64,000 nucleotides of DNA from Alicycliphilus denitrificans K601 (GTDB lineage: Bacteria > Pseudomonadota > Gammaproteobacteria > Burkholderiales > Burkholderiaceae_C): the NCBI RefSeq assembly GCF_000204645.1, contig NC_015422.1, forward strand, positions 1 through 64,000, given 5' to 3'. Under the pieces are notes generated by a model. The model saw only the letters and a program-made list of their open reading frames with translations, was not told where the DNA came from and did not search any database. Below, in pieces: positions 1 through 10,393 of this stretch (position 1 is the first letter of the stretch; each line of letters begins with the position of its first letter). The position numbers were made by a program, and so were the translations under genes.

Positions 1-27
1 ATATCGCCGCCCCGCGCACCCGACGAA

Positions 28-56
28 TTGTGGATAACTCCTTGACAAGCTAGAAT
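28..56 (+). promoter_or_regulatory. Putative dnaA promoter overlapped by a DnaA box
   Basis: A possible -35 (TTGTGG, 28-33) and -10 (TAGAAT, 51-56) are separated by exactly 17 bp. The sequence TGTGGATAA at 29-37 is a perfect match to the DnaA-box consensus on this strand and covers the -35. Autorepression of dnaA by DnaA is known in other bacteria, so the overlap suggests the same here. The promoter call is an inference from sequence alone, because the -35 is weak. Confidence 0.5.
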
Positions 57-78
57 CCACGGCCTTTCCCAGTTCCTC

Positions 79-87
79 CTATCCACA
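79..87 (+). promoter_or_regulatory. DnaA box in the dnaA leader
   Basis: CTATCCACA differs from the TTATCCACA consensus at one base. It lies 17 bp upstream of the dnaA start and is in the opposite orientation to the box at 29-37. The window begins too close to dnaA to show whether more boxes lie further upstream. Confidence 0.5.
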
Positions 88-103
88 ACTAGAACTTCCC
101 GTA

Positions 104-1525
104 ATGCACGAGGGACCCTCCCATTCCAGCCACGACACGGACGGCGACAGCGCCGGCCAGGGCCTGTGGCAGGCCTGCACCGAGCAGCTCGCACAAGACC
201 TGCCGGAGCAGCAGTTCAACACCTGGATCAAGCCCCTCGTGGCCCAGGTCTCCCCCGATTTCTCCAAGGTCACCCTGCTGGTGGCCAACCGCTTCAAGCT
301 CGACTGGATCCGCGCCCAGTATGCGGGGCGGATCTCCGCCCTGCTGGAGGAACTGTACGGCCAGCCGGTCACACTGGAGTTAGCGCTCGCTCAGCGTGAA
401 TCCGTTGCCAGGACTTATGTTCGCCCCGTGCCGGCCAGTATCGAGGCGCCGGCCGCCAATGCGCCGGCCGGCGCCGCTGCCGAGGAGCCGCCCGCCGGCG
501 CCTTCCGCACGCGCCTGAACCCCGCGCTGACCTTCGAGACCCTGGTCGAGGGCACGGCCAACCGCATGGCGCGCTCGGCCGCCATGCACGTGGCGGGCTC
601 GCCGGGGCACCTGTACAACCCGCTATTCATCTACGGCGGCGTGGGCCTGGGCAAGACCCACCTGGTGCACGCGGTGGGCAACAAGCTGCTCGCGGACCGG
701 CCCGACGCCAAAGTTCTCTACATCCATGCCGAGCAGTTCGTTTCGGATGTGGTCAAGTCGTACCAAAGGCGCACCTTCGACGATTTCAAGGAACGCTATC
801 ACTCGCTCGACCTGCTGCTGATCGACGACGTGCAGTTCTTCGCGAACAAGGACCGCACGCAGGAGGAGTTCTTCAACGCCTTCGAGGCGCTGCTGGCCAA
901 GAAGAGCCACATCGTGATGACCAGCGACACCTACCCGAAGGGCCTGGCCAACATCCACGAGCGCCTGGTGTCGCGCTTCGACTCGGGGCTGACGGTGGCG
1001 ATCGAGCCGCCGGAGCTGGAGATGCGCGTGGCCATCCTGATCAACAAGGCGCGCGCCGAGCATGCCGAGATGCCCGAGGAGGTGGCCTTCTTCGTCGCCA
1101 AGAACGTGCGCTCCAACGTGCGCGAGCTCGAAGGCGCGCTGCGCAAGATCCTGGCGTACTCGCGCTTCAACCAGAAGGAAGTGTCGATACAGCTCGCGCG
1201 CGAGGCGCTGCGCGACCTGCTGTCCATCCAGAACCGCCAGATCAGCGTGGAGAACATCCAGAAGACCGTGGCCGACTACTACAAGATCAAGGTGGCGGAC
1301 ATGTACAGCAAGAAGCGCCCGGCCAGCATCGCGCGGCCGCGCCAGATCGCCATGTACCTGGCCAAGGAGCTCACGCAGAAGAGCCTGCCCGAGATCGGCG
1401 AGCTGTTCGGTGGGCGCGACCACACCACGGTGCTGCACGCGGTGCGCAAGATCGGCGCCGAGCGCCAGCAGCTGACCGAGCTCAACCAGCAGCTGCACGT
1501 GCTAGAGCAGACGCTCAAGGGATGA
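104..1525 (+). CDS. dnaA: Chromosomal replication initiator protein DnaA
   Basis: DnaA binds DnaA boxes and opens the replication origin. The 473-residue product has all four domains. An N-terminal DnaB/DiaA-contacting domain covers about residues 20-105. A low-complexity Pro/Ala linker follows to about 150. The AAA+ ATPase has a Walker A motif (GGVGLGKTH, about 178-186) and a Walker B motif ([10 protein letters not shown], about 237). The C-terminal DNA-binding domain carries the DnaA signature [11 protein letters not shown] at about 436. The length is normal for betaproteobacteria. ATG at 104 is the first start in frame. No strong ribosome-binding site is visible before it. dnaN follows 126 bp later on the same strand. 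Confidence 0.98.
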   Translation: MHEGPSHSSHDTDGDSAGQGLWQACTEQLAQDLPEQQFNTWIKPLVAQVSPDFSKVTLLVANRFKLDWIRAQYAGRISALLEELYGQPVTLELALAQRESVARTYVRPVPASIEAPAANAPAGAAAEEPPAGAFRTRLNPALTFETLVEGTANRMARSAAMHVAGSPGHLYNPLFIYGGVGLGKTHLVHAVGNKLLADRPDAKVLYIHAEQFVSDVVKSYQRRTFDDFKERYHSLDLLLIDDVQFFANKDRTQEEFFNAFEALLAKKSHIVMTSDTYPKGLANIHERLVSRFDSGLTVAIEPPELEMRVAILINKARAEHAEMPEEVAFFVAKNVRSNVRELEGALRKILAYSRFNQKEVSIQLAREALRDLLSIQNRQISVENIQKTVADYYKIKVADMYSKKRPASIARPRQIAMYLAKELTQKSLPEIGELFGGRDHTTVLHAVRKIGAERQQLTELNQQLHVLEQTLKG

Positions 1526-1552
1526 TGAAAGCCCGACGCCCCGCGGAAGCAC

Positions 1553-1566
1553 GCCCGTTCGCGGGC
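1553..1566 (+). other. TTCG tetraloop hairpin between dnaA and dnaN
   Basis: GCCCG-TTCG-CGGGC forms a perfect 5-bp stem closed by a TTCG (UUCG in RNA) tetraloop. No T-run follows, so it is not a classic terminator. It could be an RNA-stability or processing element in the dnaA-dnaN transcript. Function is inferred only from structure. Confidence 0.35.
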
Positions 1567-1651
1567 AAAATGGCAGGTTCGACGGCCAGGGAGGGGCATG
1601 GCCCATGCCGCCGTCTGCGCACCCATTCCAAAACCACCAAAGGTTGACGAC

Positions 1652-2758
1652 ATGATTGTCCTGAAGGCAACACAAGACAAGGTTCTCGCCGTCCTGCAAT
1701 CCGTGTCCGGCATCGTCGAGCGCCGGCATACGCTGCCCATACTGGCCAACGTGCTGATCCGCAAGACCGGCAATGCGCTGCAGTTCACCACCAGCGACCT
1801 GGAGATCCAGATCCGCACCACGGCCGAGCTGGGTGGCGACACGGGCGATTTCACGACCACGGTGGGGGCGCGCAAGCTCATCGACATCCTGAAGACCATG
1901 CCCGCCGACCAGACGGTGAGCCTGGAGAACAGCCAGACCAAGCTGATCCTCAAGGGCGGCAAGAGCCGCTTCACGCTGCAGACCCTGCCGGCCGAGGACT
2001 TCCCGCTGGTGCAGGAGGCCGCCAGCTTCGGCCCCGCGTTCAGCGTGCCGCAAAAGACGCTCAAGACCCTGCTGTCCCAGGTGTCGTTCGCCATGGCGGT
2101 GCAGGACATCCGCTACTACCTGAACGGCATCCTGTTCGTGGCCGAGGGCAAGACGCTCTCGCTGGTGGCCACCGACGGCCACCGCCTGGCCTTCGCGAGC
2201 AGCGAGCTCGACATGGAGGTGCCCAAGCAGGAGGTGATCCTGCCGCGCAAGACGGTGCTGGAGCTGCAGCGCCTGCTGTCCGACGCCGACGGCGCCATCG
2301 AGATGCGCTTCGCCAACAACCAGGCCAAGTTCGGCTTCGGCGGCATGGAGTTCGTCACCAAGCTGGTCGAGGGCAAGTTCCCCGACTACAACCGCGTCAT
2401 TCCGCGCAACCACCACAACGTCATCACCCTGGGCCGCGCGCCGCTCTTGGCCAGCCTGCAGCGCACGGCCATCATGACCAGCGAGAAGTTCAAGGGCGTG
2501 CGCCTGAACATCGAGCCCGGCAGCCTGCGCGTGGCGTCCAGCAACGCCGAGCAGGAGGAGGCCGTGGACGAGCTCGACATCGACTACGGCGGCGACAGCA
2601 TCGAGATCGGCTTCAACGTGACCTACCTCATCGACGTGCTGGCCAACATGGGCCAGGACATGGTGAGGATGGAACTGGCCGACGGCAACAGCTCGGTCGT
2701 CTTCGGCATCCCCGACAACACGCACTTCAAGTACGTCGTGATGCCCATGCGCATTTGA
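1652..2758 (+). CDS. dnaN: DNA polymerase III beta sliding clamp
   Basis: DnaN forms the ring-shaped clamp that tethers DNA polymerase III to DNA. The product is 368 residues, the usual length, and starts [10 protein letters not shown], a typical N terminus of three-domain beta clamps. The open frame extends 18 codons further upstream, but those codons (Pro-rich) do not belong to the family, so ATG 1652 is chosen. A weak AAAGG lies 9 bases before it. The C terminus ends in a PMRI-type tail that forms part of the peptide-binding pocket. The gene sits in the standard dnaA-dnaN-gyrB order. Confidence 0.97.
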   Translation: MIVLKATQDKVLAVLQSVSGIVERRHTLPILANVLIRKTGNALQFTTSDLEIQIRTTAELGGDTGDFTTTVGARKLIDILKTMPADQTVSLENSQTKLILKGGKSRFTLQTLPAEDFPLVQEAASFGPAFSVPQKTLKTLLSQVSFAMAVQDIRYYLNGILFVAEGKTLSLVATDGHRLAFASSELDMEVPKQEVILPRKTVLELQRLLSDADGAIEMRFANNQAKFGFGGMEFVTKLVEGKFPDYNRVIPRNHHNVITLGRAPLLASLQRTAIMTSEKFKGVRLNIEPGSLRVASSNAEQEEAVDELDIDYGGDSIEIGFNVTYLIDVLANMGQDMVRMELADGNSSVVFGIPDNTHFKYVVMPMRI

Positions 2759-2770
2759 AACTATTGTTTT

Positions 2771-5459
<2,689 letters not shown>

Positions 5460-5466
5460 TTCTTTG

Positions 5467-5515
5467 TGTAGGTAGCCTCATAACCTGAGAAATCGAGACC
5501 CATAAGTTGAGAAAT
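5467..5515 (+). repeat. Left end of the island: terminal repeat plus two subrepeats
   Basis: The terminal repeat starts TGTAGGT at 5467. The subrepeats are CATAACCTGAGAAAT (5479-5493) and CATAAGTTGAGAAAT (5501-5515), spaced 22 bp apart. They are probably transposase-binding sites. The PIN gene starts only 8 bp further in, so its promoter may lie within this end. Confidence 0.75.
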
Positions 5516-5523
5516 GCCGCCCC

Positions 5524-6156
5524 ATGAACGCCGCCCCTCAGCTTGTACTCATTGATACAAATTGCTTGGTGAGAGCGTATTTCTCTCCACTACGCCCCAT
5601 TCTTGGGAGGCCGGTGGCGGGCTACGAGCTAAAGACGCTCAATGGCTTGGCGGCGGAGCTGAAAAATTTAGCGAAACGCCCAGACTTGGCTTGGCTCAGT
5701 GACCAAGTCATCGTTAACGAAGTTGACGCGGCCACCGTCACGCTTACGAAGGCGCAGCGCCAAGCAATCGACCAAGACGCTTTAGAAATCCAGAAGGTTG
5801 GCAACGCAGCCCTCTATGAAGACTACAGAGATAGAAAGCTTAAGGTACGTCGAGCGCTTACGCTGGCCGATTCGAAAGCTCTGGCGGCCTGCCTTGAGCT
5901 GAATGCCGCGCTATCAACCGATGAGTGGCCACTCCGCCTCGTGTCCGAGATGTATGACTACGACAACGGGGACTCTGTTCGGCTCTTTTCGAGTGTGGAG
6001 TTAATTGCGTTGTTAGAGCACGAAGGGCTAATCAACCGCGAGACCAGGATTAGGACCTATGCGGACTGGTTAAAAAACGGAGAGAAGCTACTAAGAGAGT
6101 CGCCAGACATCTACTCTCGACTATTCAATGAGCCCCCACCGACTGCTCAGGACTGA
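5524..6156 (+). CDS. PIN-domain protein, putative ribonuclease toxin
   Basis: The 210-residue product begins with a hydrophobic strand ending LIDTN, the start of PIN nuclease domains. The four acidic residues expected in a PIN metal site can be placed at D11, E66, D116 (TLADSKALAA) and D133 (STDEW). PIN proteins cleave RNA and are often toxins of toxin-antitoxin pairs. The gene is convergent with, and overlaps by 10 bp, an XRE/ImmA-IrrE gene. That protein family commonly accompanies PIN proteins. Codon use is much less GC-biased than in gyrB, consistent with transfer. The last 70 residues match nothing I can name. The toxin role is inferred from family and context. Confidence 0.65.
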   Translation: MNAAPQLVLIDTNCLVRAYFSPLRPILGRPVAGYELKTLNGLAAELKNLAKRPDLAWLSDQVIVNEVDAATVTLTKAQRQAIDQDALEIQKVGNAALYEDYRDRKLKVRRALTLADSKALAACLELNAALSTDEWPLRLVSEMYDYDNGDSVRLFSSVELIALLEHEGLINRETRIRTYADWLKNGEKLLRESPDIYSRLFNEPPPTAQD

Positions 6157-7277
6157 TGCTCCCAAAGCACGTGCGACAAGCTTAGGGCGTCGCCTATACC
6201 AAGGTTTAAAACACTGGCAATAAAGGCCGGGTTACGCCCGCCTTCGGTCTCTTGGAAGCTCTGAATGGCCCTAAAAACAGGCGTCTTGTAATACTCCCCA
6301 GCCTTAACCACATACTCCTGTTGTGAGGGGGTATCACTTCCGGAAATCACCCGCGTCATCGTCGGCACATTAGCACGGCCCCTATTCCAAGCAGCATAAA
6401 ACTTTGGGGTATCCAGGCCCGTTTTCATACCGTATAGCTGTTCGCTCAAACGGTCTATAGCGCGCAAGATTGTGATAACAGAAACACCGAACCGTTTCGC
6501 GTACTCGGTGATGACCACCAATCCATCGCTTGATGCCCTTACGGCAGCCAAGCATTCATTCGCAACCTCATCGGGGAAGACCAACTGTTGCGCAAACTTC
6601 TCTGCAAAGGTCTCGCCATCTTCCTCCGAGAGAGCGTGCATGGTCAGACAGTGGCCGTACTCATGTGCAAGCCAATACTTATAGTCATCACTTCTGCAAC
6701 CCAGATTGAACACAACCCAAAACGTTTTGGACTCTGGCAAGTAAACGGTCAGCGCGTTTTCGTGGCGCTCCTTGTTCAGGCCCCACATGACCGGCACAAA
6801 GATAGCCCCAAAAATATGGAAAAGTCTCTCAAGGTTCTCGTTGCTTAGAACGTCGTGGTTCGATAATCCAAGCGAAGCTCGAGCTCGCGTCGCAGCGTTG
6901 CGAATACGCTCTGCATCTAGGGAAGGTTCCCGCAGAAGTGGCGGCTCGAAATCAGGCCTTTCATCCACGAAAGGCAAGAGCTGCTCTAAATGGCGCGCCT
7001 GCTCTTCTGCAGCATCGCGCATGGGGCCCGAAACAGGTTTATTGAACTTGGTCCGGTAAGCAAACACCGGCGTAGGCGGCTGAACAACGTTCAGCAGGGT
7101 CTCGACCGGTATGCCAAGCACTTCGGACAATTTGGTGAGTTTACTTGGACGGGGAATTGACTCTCCGTTCAGCCAATTGGAGGTCGCTTCCTTGCTCACC
7201 GTGCAAGCCTCTGCCAAGGCCGTACCGGACATGCCGAGTCTGCGCATTGCGCCTTCAATGGCAGGGATATTCAGCAT
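6147..7277 (-). CDS. XRE-family regulator with ImmA/IrrE metallopeptidase domain
   Basis: The N-terminal helix-turn-helix (about residues 5-60, with ACTVSKEATSNWLNGES) is of Cro/C1 type. A central zinc-protease motif HEYGH at about 205-209 marks an ImmA/IrrE domain. Such fusions act as antitoxin-repressors or as proteases that cleave repressors. The product is 376 residues from ATG 7277. A TTG nine codons upstream is also in frame. The ATG is preferred because a good promoter places transcription start almost at it, implying a leaderless message. It is convergent with the PIN gene, not co-directional as in many toxin-antitoxin operons. The antitoxin role is inferred. Confidence 0.75.
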   Translation of the reverse strand: MLNIPAIEGAMRRLGMSGTALAEACTVSKEATSNWLNGESIPRPSKLTKLSEVLGIPVETLLNVVQPPTPVFAYRTKFNKPVSGPMRDAAEEQARHLEQLLPFVDERPDFEPPLLREPSLDAERIRNAATRARASLGLSNHDVLSNENLERLFHIFGAIFVPVMWGLNKERHENALTVYLPESKTFWVVFNLGCRSDDYKYWLAHEYGHCLTMHALSEEDGETFAEKFAQQLVFPDEVANECLAAVRASSDGLVVITEYAKRFGVSVITILRAIDRLSEQLYGMKTGLDTPKFYAAWNRGRANVPTMTRVISGSDTPSQQEYVVKAGEYYKTPVFRAIQSFQETEGGRNPAFIASVLNLGIGDALSLSHVLWEHQS

Positions 7278-7285
7278 AGCGAGTG

Positions 7286-7314
7286 ATGATATGGCGGACG
7301 TCAAGTTTCGTCAA
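7286..7314 (-). promoter_or_regulatory. Promoter of the XRE/ImmA gene with repeated TTGACG
   Basis: Read on the minus strand, TTGACG (7309-7314) and TATCAT (7286-7291) are separated by exactly 17 bp. A second TTGACG lies at 7299-7304, 10 bp away, giving a helical-turn direct repeat that could be the autoregulatory operator. The ATG at 7277 is only 8 bases past the -10, so the message would be nearly leaderless. Confidence 0.55.
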
Positions 7315-7323
7315 GTTGTCGCT

Positions 7324-7355
7324 CTCAAGGCTTGCTGCGTCGCAAGCAGCTTGAG
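7324..7355. other. Inverted repeat upstream of the XRE/ImmA promoter
   Basis: CTCAAGGCTTGC (7324-7335) pairs with GCAAGC (7342-7347) plus CTTGAG (7350-7355), with a two-base bulge and a 6-base loop. It lies between the truncated gene to its right and the XRE/ImmA promoter. It could terminate the minus-strand transcript, although no T-run follows, or bind a regulator. The rest of 7278-7488 shows no gene. Confidence 0.4.
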
Positions 7356-7488
7356 GACTGCCCGTGTGGCACCACACAGCTGTTCGACTGGCGCCACTTC
7401 GAAGAGCTCGGTCCTGGAGCCGGCTGTCAGGGTGAAGCTGCTGAATGAAACCAACTCTGAATCAGGAATAGCCACGGTATGCACCATG

Positions 7489-7736
7489 CTAGCCGACCGC
7501 CCGTAGCGCCGCCAACTGCTCCTTGCTGCCCGGGCGATACCTCGTTCTCTGCCCGAACTGCTTCACGTCACTGTCGCTAATGGTGAAAACTGTGGTGTGG
7601 TACAGACAGCCTCCGAACCCATTGCTGAGCCCAACATCCTGACCCCCGTAGACATTCTTTTCACCAGCTATCACCCAGACGGGCTCAAGCCCAGCCTGCG
7701 CCAGGCACTGCAGGAAATATTCCCGCGAAACCACGC
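7489..7736 (-). pseudogene. C-terminal gene fragment of unknown family, cut by the IS3 element
   Basis: An 81-codon open stretch ends at a TAG (7489-7491). Its upstream end runs straight into the IS3 inverted repeat at 7737, so the 5' part is missing. The encoded segment has coding character (Phe/Tyr/Trp-rich, with VWVIAGEKNVYGG and YHTTVFTIS) and looks like the tail of a larger protein. I do not recognise the family. The gene fragment beyond the other side of the IS does not join it in frame. Confidence 0.45.
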
Positions 7737-7770
7737 TGAACCGCCCCGGCTTTCAAGGAGGCCGATTGGT

Positions 7771-8685
7771 TTAAGTTGACACCTCTGTCGAGGTGTCGCT
7801 GACGGCGAGTTGCCTCCAGTAGTTTGCCTCAGCTTCTGCCGGAGGGATGCCCCCAATCGGCGTGAGCAGTCGGACGTGATTGAACCAGTGCACCCACTGC
7901 AGGGTGGCCAGCTCCACGGATTCCCTGGTCTTCCAGGGTCCCCGGCGGTGAATCAGCTCGGCCTTGTACAGCCCGTTGATGGTCTCGGCCAGTGCGTTGT
8001 CGTAGCTGTCACCCCGGCTGCCCACTGATGGCTGGATACCCGCCTGGTCCAAGCGTTCGGTGTAGCGTATGGAAACGTATTGACTGCCCCTGTCGGAATG
8101 GTGCGTCAAGGCATGGGCTGCTGGCTGGCGGTCATACAGCGCCTGCTCCAGCGCATCCAGCACGAAGTCCGTTTGCATGCTGCGGCTGACCCGCCAGCCC
8201 ACGATGCGCCGGGCGTACACGTCCACCACGAAGGCCACGTACAACCAGCCCTGCCAGGTGGAGACGTAGGTGAAGTCCGACACCCACAGCTCGTTGGGCC
8301 GGCTGGCCTTGAATTGCCGGTTGACGTGGTCCAGCGGGCACGGTGCCGATGTGTCCGGCGTGGTGGTGCGCACTGTCTTGCCACGGCGTGCTCCTTGCAA
8401 GCCCATGGCACGCATCAGGCGCTCGACCGTGCAGCGCGCCACTGCGATGCCCTCGCGGTTCATCTGCAGCCAGACCTTATCGGCCCCGTAGACCTGCCAG
8501 TTGGCGTGCCACACGCGCTGGATGTCGGCTTTCAAACCCTCGTCACGCTGGACGCGTTGACTGCGCAGTTGCGGGTTGCGTTGCCGGGCTGCGTGGCGCC
8601 AGTAACACGACGGGGCCATCTGCAGCACCCGGCAGATGGGCTCGACCCCGTAGTCATCACGGTGGCGGTCGATGTAGTTCTTCAA
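7771..8685 (-). CDS. IS3-family transposase OrfB (DDE integrase domain)
   Basis: The 304-residue frame carries an HTH_21-like start ([18 protein letters not shown]) and an rve integrase core. Its DDE residues fall in [17 protein letters not shown] and, after [16 protein letters not shown], the final Glu. No internal stop is seen, so the enzyme may be active. The frame opens at a TTG that overlaps the TGA of OrfA (TTGA) and is in the -1 frame. Expression is expected by -1 frameshifting into an OrfAB fusion or by coupling. Confidence 0.85.
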   Translation of the reverse strand: MKNYIDRHRDDYGVEPICRVLQMAPSCYWRHAARQRNPQLRSQRVQRDEGLKADIQRVWHANWQVYGADKVWLQMNREGIAVARCTVERLMRAMGLQGARRGKTVRTTTPDTSAPCPLDHVNRQFKASRPNELWVSDFTYVSTWQGWLYVAFVVDVYARRIVGWRVSRSMQTDFVLDALEQALYDRQPAAHALTHHSDRGSQYVSIRYTERLDQAGIQPSVGSRGDSYDNALAETINGLYKAELIHRRGPWKTRESVELATLQWVHWFNHVRLLTPIGGIPPAEAEANYWRQLAVSDTSTEVST

Positions 8686-9005
8686 GACTTCAATCGGCGG
8701 TCGAGCTCCGCCTGCGCGAAAAACGCGCTGGCCGTCTTCAGGATGTCGTTGGCCCGGCGCAGCTCTTTGACCTCACGCTCCAGTTCCTTGATGCGCTGGG
8801 CGTCTGCCGTGGTGGTGCCGGGGCGCTGGCCGCTGTCGACCTCGGCCTTCTTGACCCAGTCATTCAAGGTCTGCGGCACGCAGCCAATCTTGGGCGCAAT
8901 CGATTCAATGGCTGCCCACAGCGACGGGTAGTCGGCTCGGTGCTCCTGCACCATGCGAACGGCGCGCTCGCGGACTTCCGGGGAGAACTTCGGTGACTTG
9001 TTCAT
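8682..9005 (-). CDS. IS3-family transposase OrfA (helix-turn-helix protein)
   Basis: The 107-residue product has an N-terminal HTH ([12 protein letters not shown] to [14 protein letters not shown]) that binds the IS ends. A C-terminal leucine-zipper-like coiled coil ([19 protein letters not shown]) serves multimerisation. The length is typical for OrfA of this family. Its ATG is about 50 bp inside the right-hand inverted repeat. It overlaps OrfB by 4 bp. Confidence 0.85.
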   Translation of the reverse strand: MNKSPKFSPEVRERAVRMVQEHRADYPSLWAAIESIAPKIGCVPQTLNDWVKKAEVDSGQRPGTTTADAQRIKELEREVKELRRANDILKTASAFFAQAELDRRLKS

Positions 9006-9055
9006 GGCTCCATCTTCTCAAGAGTTGGTGCCTCCTCGAAATCCGGGGCTGTTCA

Positions 9056-9255
9056 CCACCGACCAGTGCCGCCAGTTTGGTTGAACCCATAACGGTCGCA
9101 ACACCAGCCATCTTTGCCACCACACCGGAGACGGCGACACCCGCAGCGACACCGACGGCTCCCTGCACAACATGGGCCGCGACCTCCACCCGGTCCGACC
9201 CTTCCAATTTTTCTTGTGCCGATTTTTGGCCAGGCTCGGGTCCTTTGTGCTCCAT
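9056..9255 (-). pseudogene. 5' fragment of a small Gly/Ala-rich membrane protein gene, cut by IS3
   Basis: About 66 codons from ATG 9255 encode a charged start (MEHKGPEPGQKSAQEKLEG), then a Gly/Ala/Val-rich hydrophobic stretch, before the frame enters the IS3 inverted repeat. If the IS is removed, the frame would run about ten more codons to a stop. It starts 16 bp after the end of the 156-residue gene and is probably in the same operon. No family is recognised. Confidence 0.45.
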
Positions 9256-9271
9256 TCGAGTTCCCTGCGCC

Positions 9272-9742
9272 TTAGGCCACTATGTAGTTCACTACCGCTT
9301 TGAAAATATCGACAAGCAGTTTAAAAAACTCCACTGCCAGCTTGACAGTGCTGTGCAGCATGGAGTCGCGTCCTCCCTCTTGGATGTTGTACCCATACAG
9401 TGCGACGAGTACGCCGACCAGGGGCGCGAGCAAAGCACCGATGAAAGGAATTGACGCGGATACGAGGGCGGAGACCGCCGCCCCAATGGCTACGCCAATC
9501 GCGAGGCCCGGGTTCGCCAAGAAGAAATCAACAATCTTTTTGATGATGATTTTTCCGACTGCGACGACCTCGCCACCGATGACCTTTGTTTTGTCCCAGA
9601 GGTCTTGCATCCGAGTAACAACTTCGGGAGGGAGGCCGCGGTCGAGCAGCGCCTTGGCTGCGGCTGCGAAGCTTTCGGCCTGCTGAGCCTCAGCGTTGAT
9701 AACTGTCAGTTCAAGCAGTGCTACTTCGGGCTTCATCGTCAC
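9272..9742 (-). CDS. Hypothetical glycine-rich membrane protein
   Basis: The 156-residue product has a soluble N-terminal half (about 1-75). A long Gly/Ala-rich hydrophobic segment follows at about 83-120 (LAIGVAIGAAVSALVSAS, then IPFIGALLAPLVGVLVALYG). It ends in an amphipathic C-terminal helix rich in Phe, Val and Lys. The GTG at 9742 is chosen because AAGGA lies 6 bases before it; ATG 9736 is an alternative. It sits between a 54-residue membrane-protein gene and a truncated hydrophobic gene, all on the minus strand. The pattern would fit a membrane-active or pore-forming protein, but that is a guess. I do not recognise the family. Confidence 0.6.
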   Translation of the reverse strand: MTMKPEVALLELTVINAEAQQAESFAAAAKALLDRGLPPEVVTRMQDLWDKTKVIGGEVVAVGKIIIKKIVDFFLANPGLAIGVAIGAAVSALVSASIPFIGALLAPLVGVLVALYGYNIQEGGRDSMLHSTVKLAVEFFKLLVDIFKAVVNYIVA

Positions 9743-9804
9743 GGTTTTTCCTTCTTAAGGCGGGCTGAATCTCACTCATTATGCAGGTCGCCCAAGCGAA
9801 AAAA

Positions 9805-9969
9805 TCAGCGATGACGCAGCCACATCCAAGCTCCCAGCGCAAGGAAAAACAGAATCGTGGCAACGCTGACCTTGAGGGCCATCGACAGTATCGAAGCGGT
9901 CACAGAGAGCGCCCCGAGTTTTACCAACATAGCGCTTGAGAAAACGACCAAAACGGCTGTCCAGAACAT
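9805..9969 (-). CDS. Small two-helix membrane protein, 54 residues
   Basis: Read on the minus strand, ATG 9969 opens 54 codons to TGA 9805-9807. The product starts MFWTAVLVVF and has two hydrophobic helices (about 3-20 and 30-50) split by a short polar turn, ending WMWLRHR. GGAG lies 6 bases before the start. It lies 62 bp upstream of the 156-residue membrane protein gene and is likely the first gene of that operon. No family is recognised. Confidence 0.55.
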   Translation of the reverse strand: MFWTAVLVVFSSAMLVKLGALSVTASILSMALKVSVATILFFLALGAWMWLRHR

Positions 9970-10026
9970 TGCAATCTCCGTGGTTGAAAACTGCAGTCTT
10001 ACGCAGTGAACCGACAGGTCATGTCG

Positions 10027-10049
10027 TTTTTGGATGCTGTGTCCAAAAA
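10027..10049. promoter_or_regulatory. Perfect palindrome upstream of the small membrane-protein operon
   Basis: TTTTTGGA (10027-10034) and TCCAAAAA (10042-10049) form a perfect 8-bp inverted repeat around a 7-base spacer. It lies 58 bp upstream of the ATG at 9969, where an operator for the minus-strand operon would be expected. Function is inferred from position only. Confidence 0.35.
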
Positions 10050-10219
10050 TGTGAAAGGGTCAGGCCACGAGCCACTGGTGCAGCGCACACCGGTTGCCCC
10101 CCGTGAAGAGGAAGGCTGTTTGGATAGCAGGTGTGACCTGCGATGCCTGGTTGGCTCTAGTCAAACAAGGCGTATAGTGCTTTTTCAGACGCAGAAGACG
10201 CTTTTTCATTGATGACCCA

Positions 10220-10280
10220 CGCTGTTTTTGATGGGAGACGCCGCATCGCGGCGGACTCAGAGATGCCTGCAAAAACAGCG
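10220..10280. other. Nested hairpin near the right end of the island
   Basis: The outer arms CGCTGTTTTTG (10220-10230) and CAAAAACAGCG (10270-10280) are perfect 11-bp complements. An inner pair, GAGACGCCGC and GCGGCGGACTC, pairs around ATC with one unpaired base in the right arm. The whole could fold as a long stem with an internal loop, as DNA or RNA. No coding sequence is convincing between 9970 and 10465. That stretch holds only this hairpin, the palindrome at 10027, the right transposon end and the leader of the next gene. Confidence 0.45.
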
Positions 10281-10289
10281 CTGGTAGAA

Positions 10290-10393
10290 ATTTCTCAGCT
10301 TATGCGTCCAAATTTCTCAACTTATGCTTACCCATGACGCGTAAGTCGTTGATTCATAAGGCATGAAATTCTCGGCTTATGAGGTCACCTACA
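10290..10393 (-). repeat. Right end of the island: three subrepeats plus terminal repeat
   Basis: In reverse orientation to the left end, subrepeats lie at 10290-10304 (ATTTCTCAGCTTATG), 10312-10326 (ATTTCTCAACTTATG) and 10367-10381 (AATTCTCGGCTTATG). The first two are spaced 22 bp apart, exactly as at the left end. The terminal ACCTACA finishes at 10393 and is followed by the CTTTG target duplication. Confidence 0.75.

Larger units (their letters stand above)
7737..9055 (-). mobile_element. IS3-family insertion sequence, 1319 bp
   Basis: Two overlapping transposase frames are enclosed by 26-bp inverted repeats at 7737-7762 and 9030-9055. These begin TGAAC, share GCCCCGG and AGGAGGC, and differ at three positions. 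The protein style and ends resemble the IS51/IS3 group; the subgroup is a guess. A clean target duplication is not visible. CCAC is present on both sides, but on the left it is separated from the repeat by two bases. The element is inserted within the gyrB-side island and separates two gene fragments. Confidence 0.85.
5467..10393. mobile_element. Non-autonomous transposon-like island downstream of gyrB
   Basis: The element is bounded by CTTTG at 5462-5466 and CTTTG at 10394-10398, a 5-bp direct target duplication. Its ends are 27-bp imperfect inverted repeats that match at 22 of 27 positions. They start TGTAGGT on the left and finish ACCTACA on the right. Each end carries 15-bp subrepeats of the type CATAAGTTGAGAAAT. 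Ends of TGT...ACA form, multiple subrepeats and a 5-bp duplication are known for Tn7/Tn402-type and some IS21-type elements. No matching transposase gene is inside, so it is probably mobilised in trans or decayed. Base composition is clearly lower in GC than the flanks. Cargo: PIN gene, XRE/ImmA gene, small membrane-protein genes and an IS3 insertion. Confidence 0.8.

Noticed and set aside
42..56. TTGACA at 42-47 as -35 for TAGAAT at 51-56
   Set aside because: Only 3 bp separate them, so they cannot be one promoter. TTGTGG at 28-33 gives the correct 17-bp spacing.
7111..7506. 131-codon plus-strand frame across the XRE/ImmA start
   Set aside because: It lies antisense to the regulator's helix-turn-helix and its promoter and lacks recognisable features.
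10006..10272. Short overlapping frames on both strands in the right part of the island
   Set aside because: They run through the palindrome at 10027 and the nested hairpin at 10220, have no ribosome-binding site and no protein-like composition.
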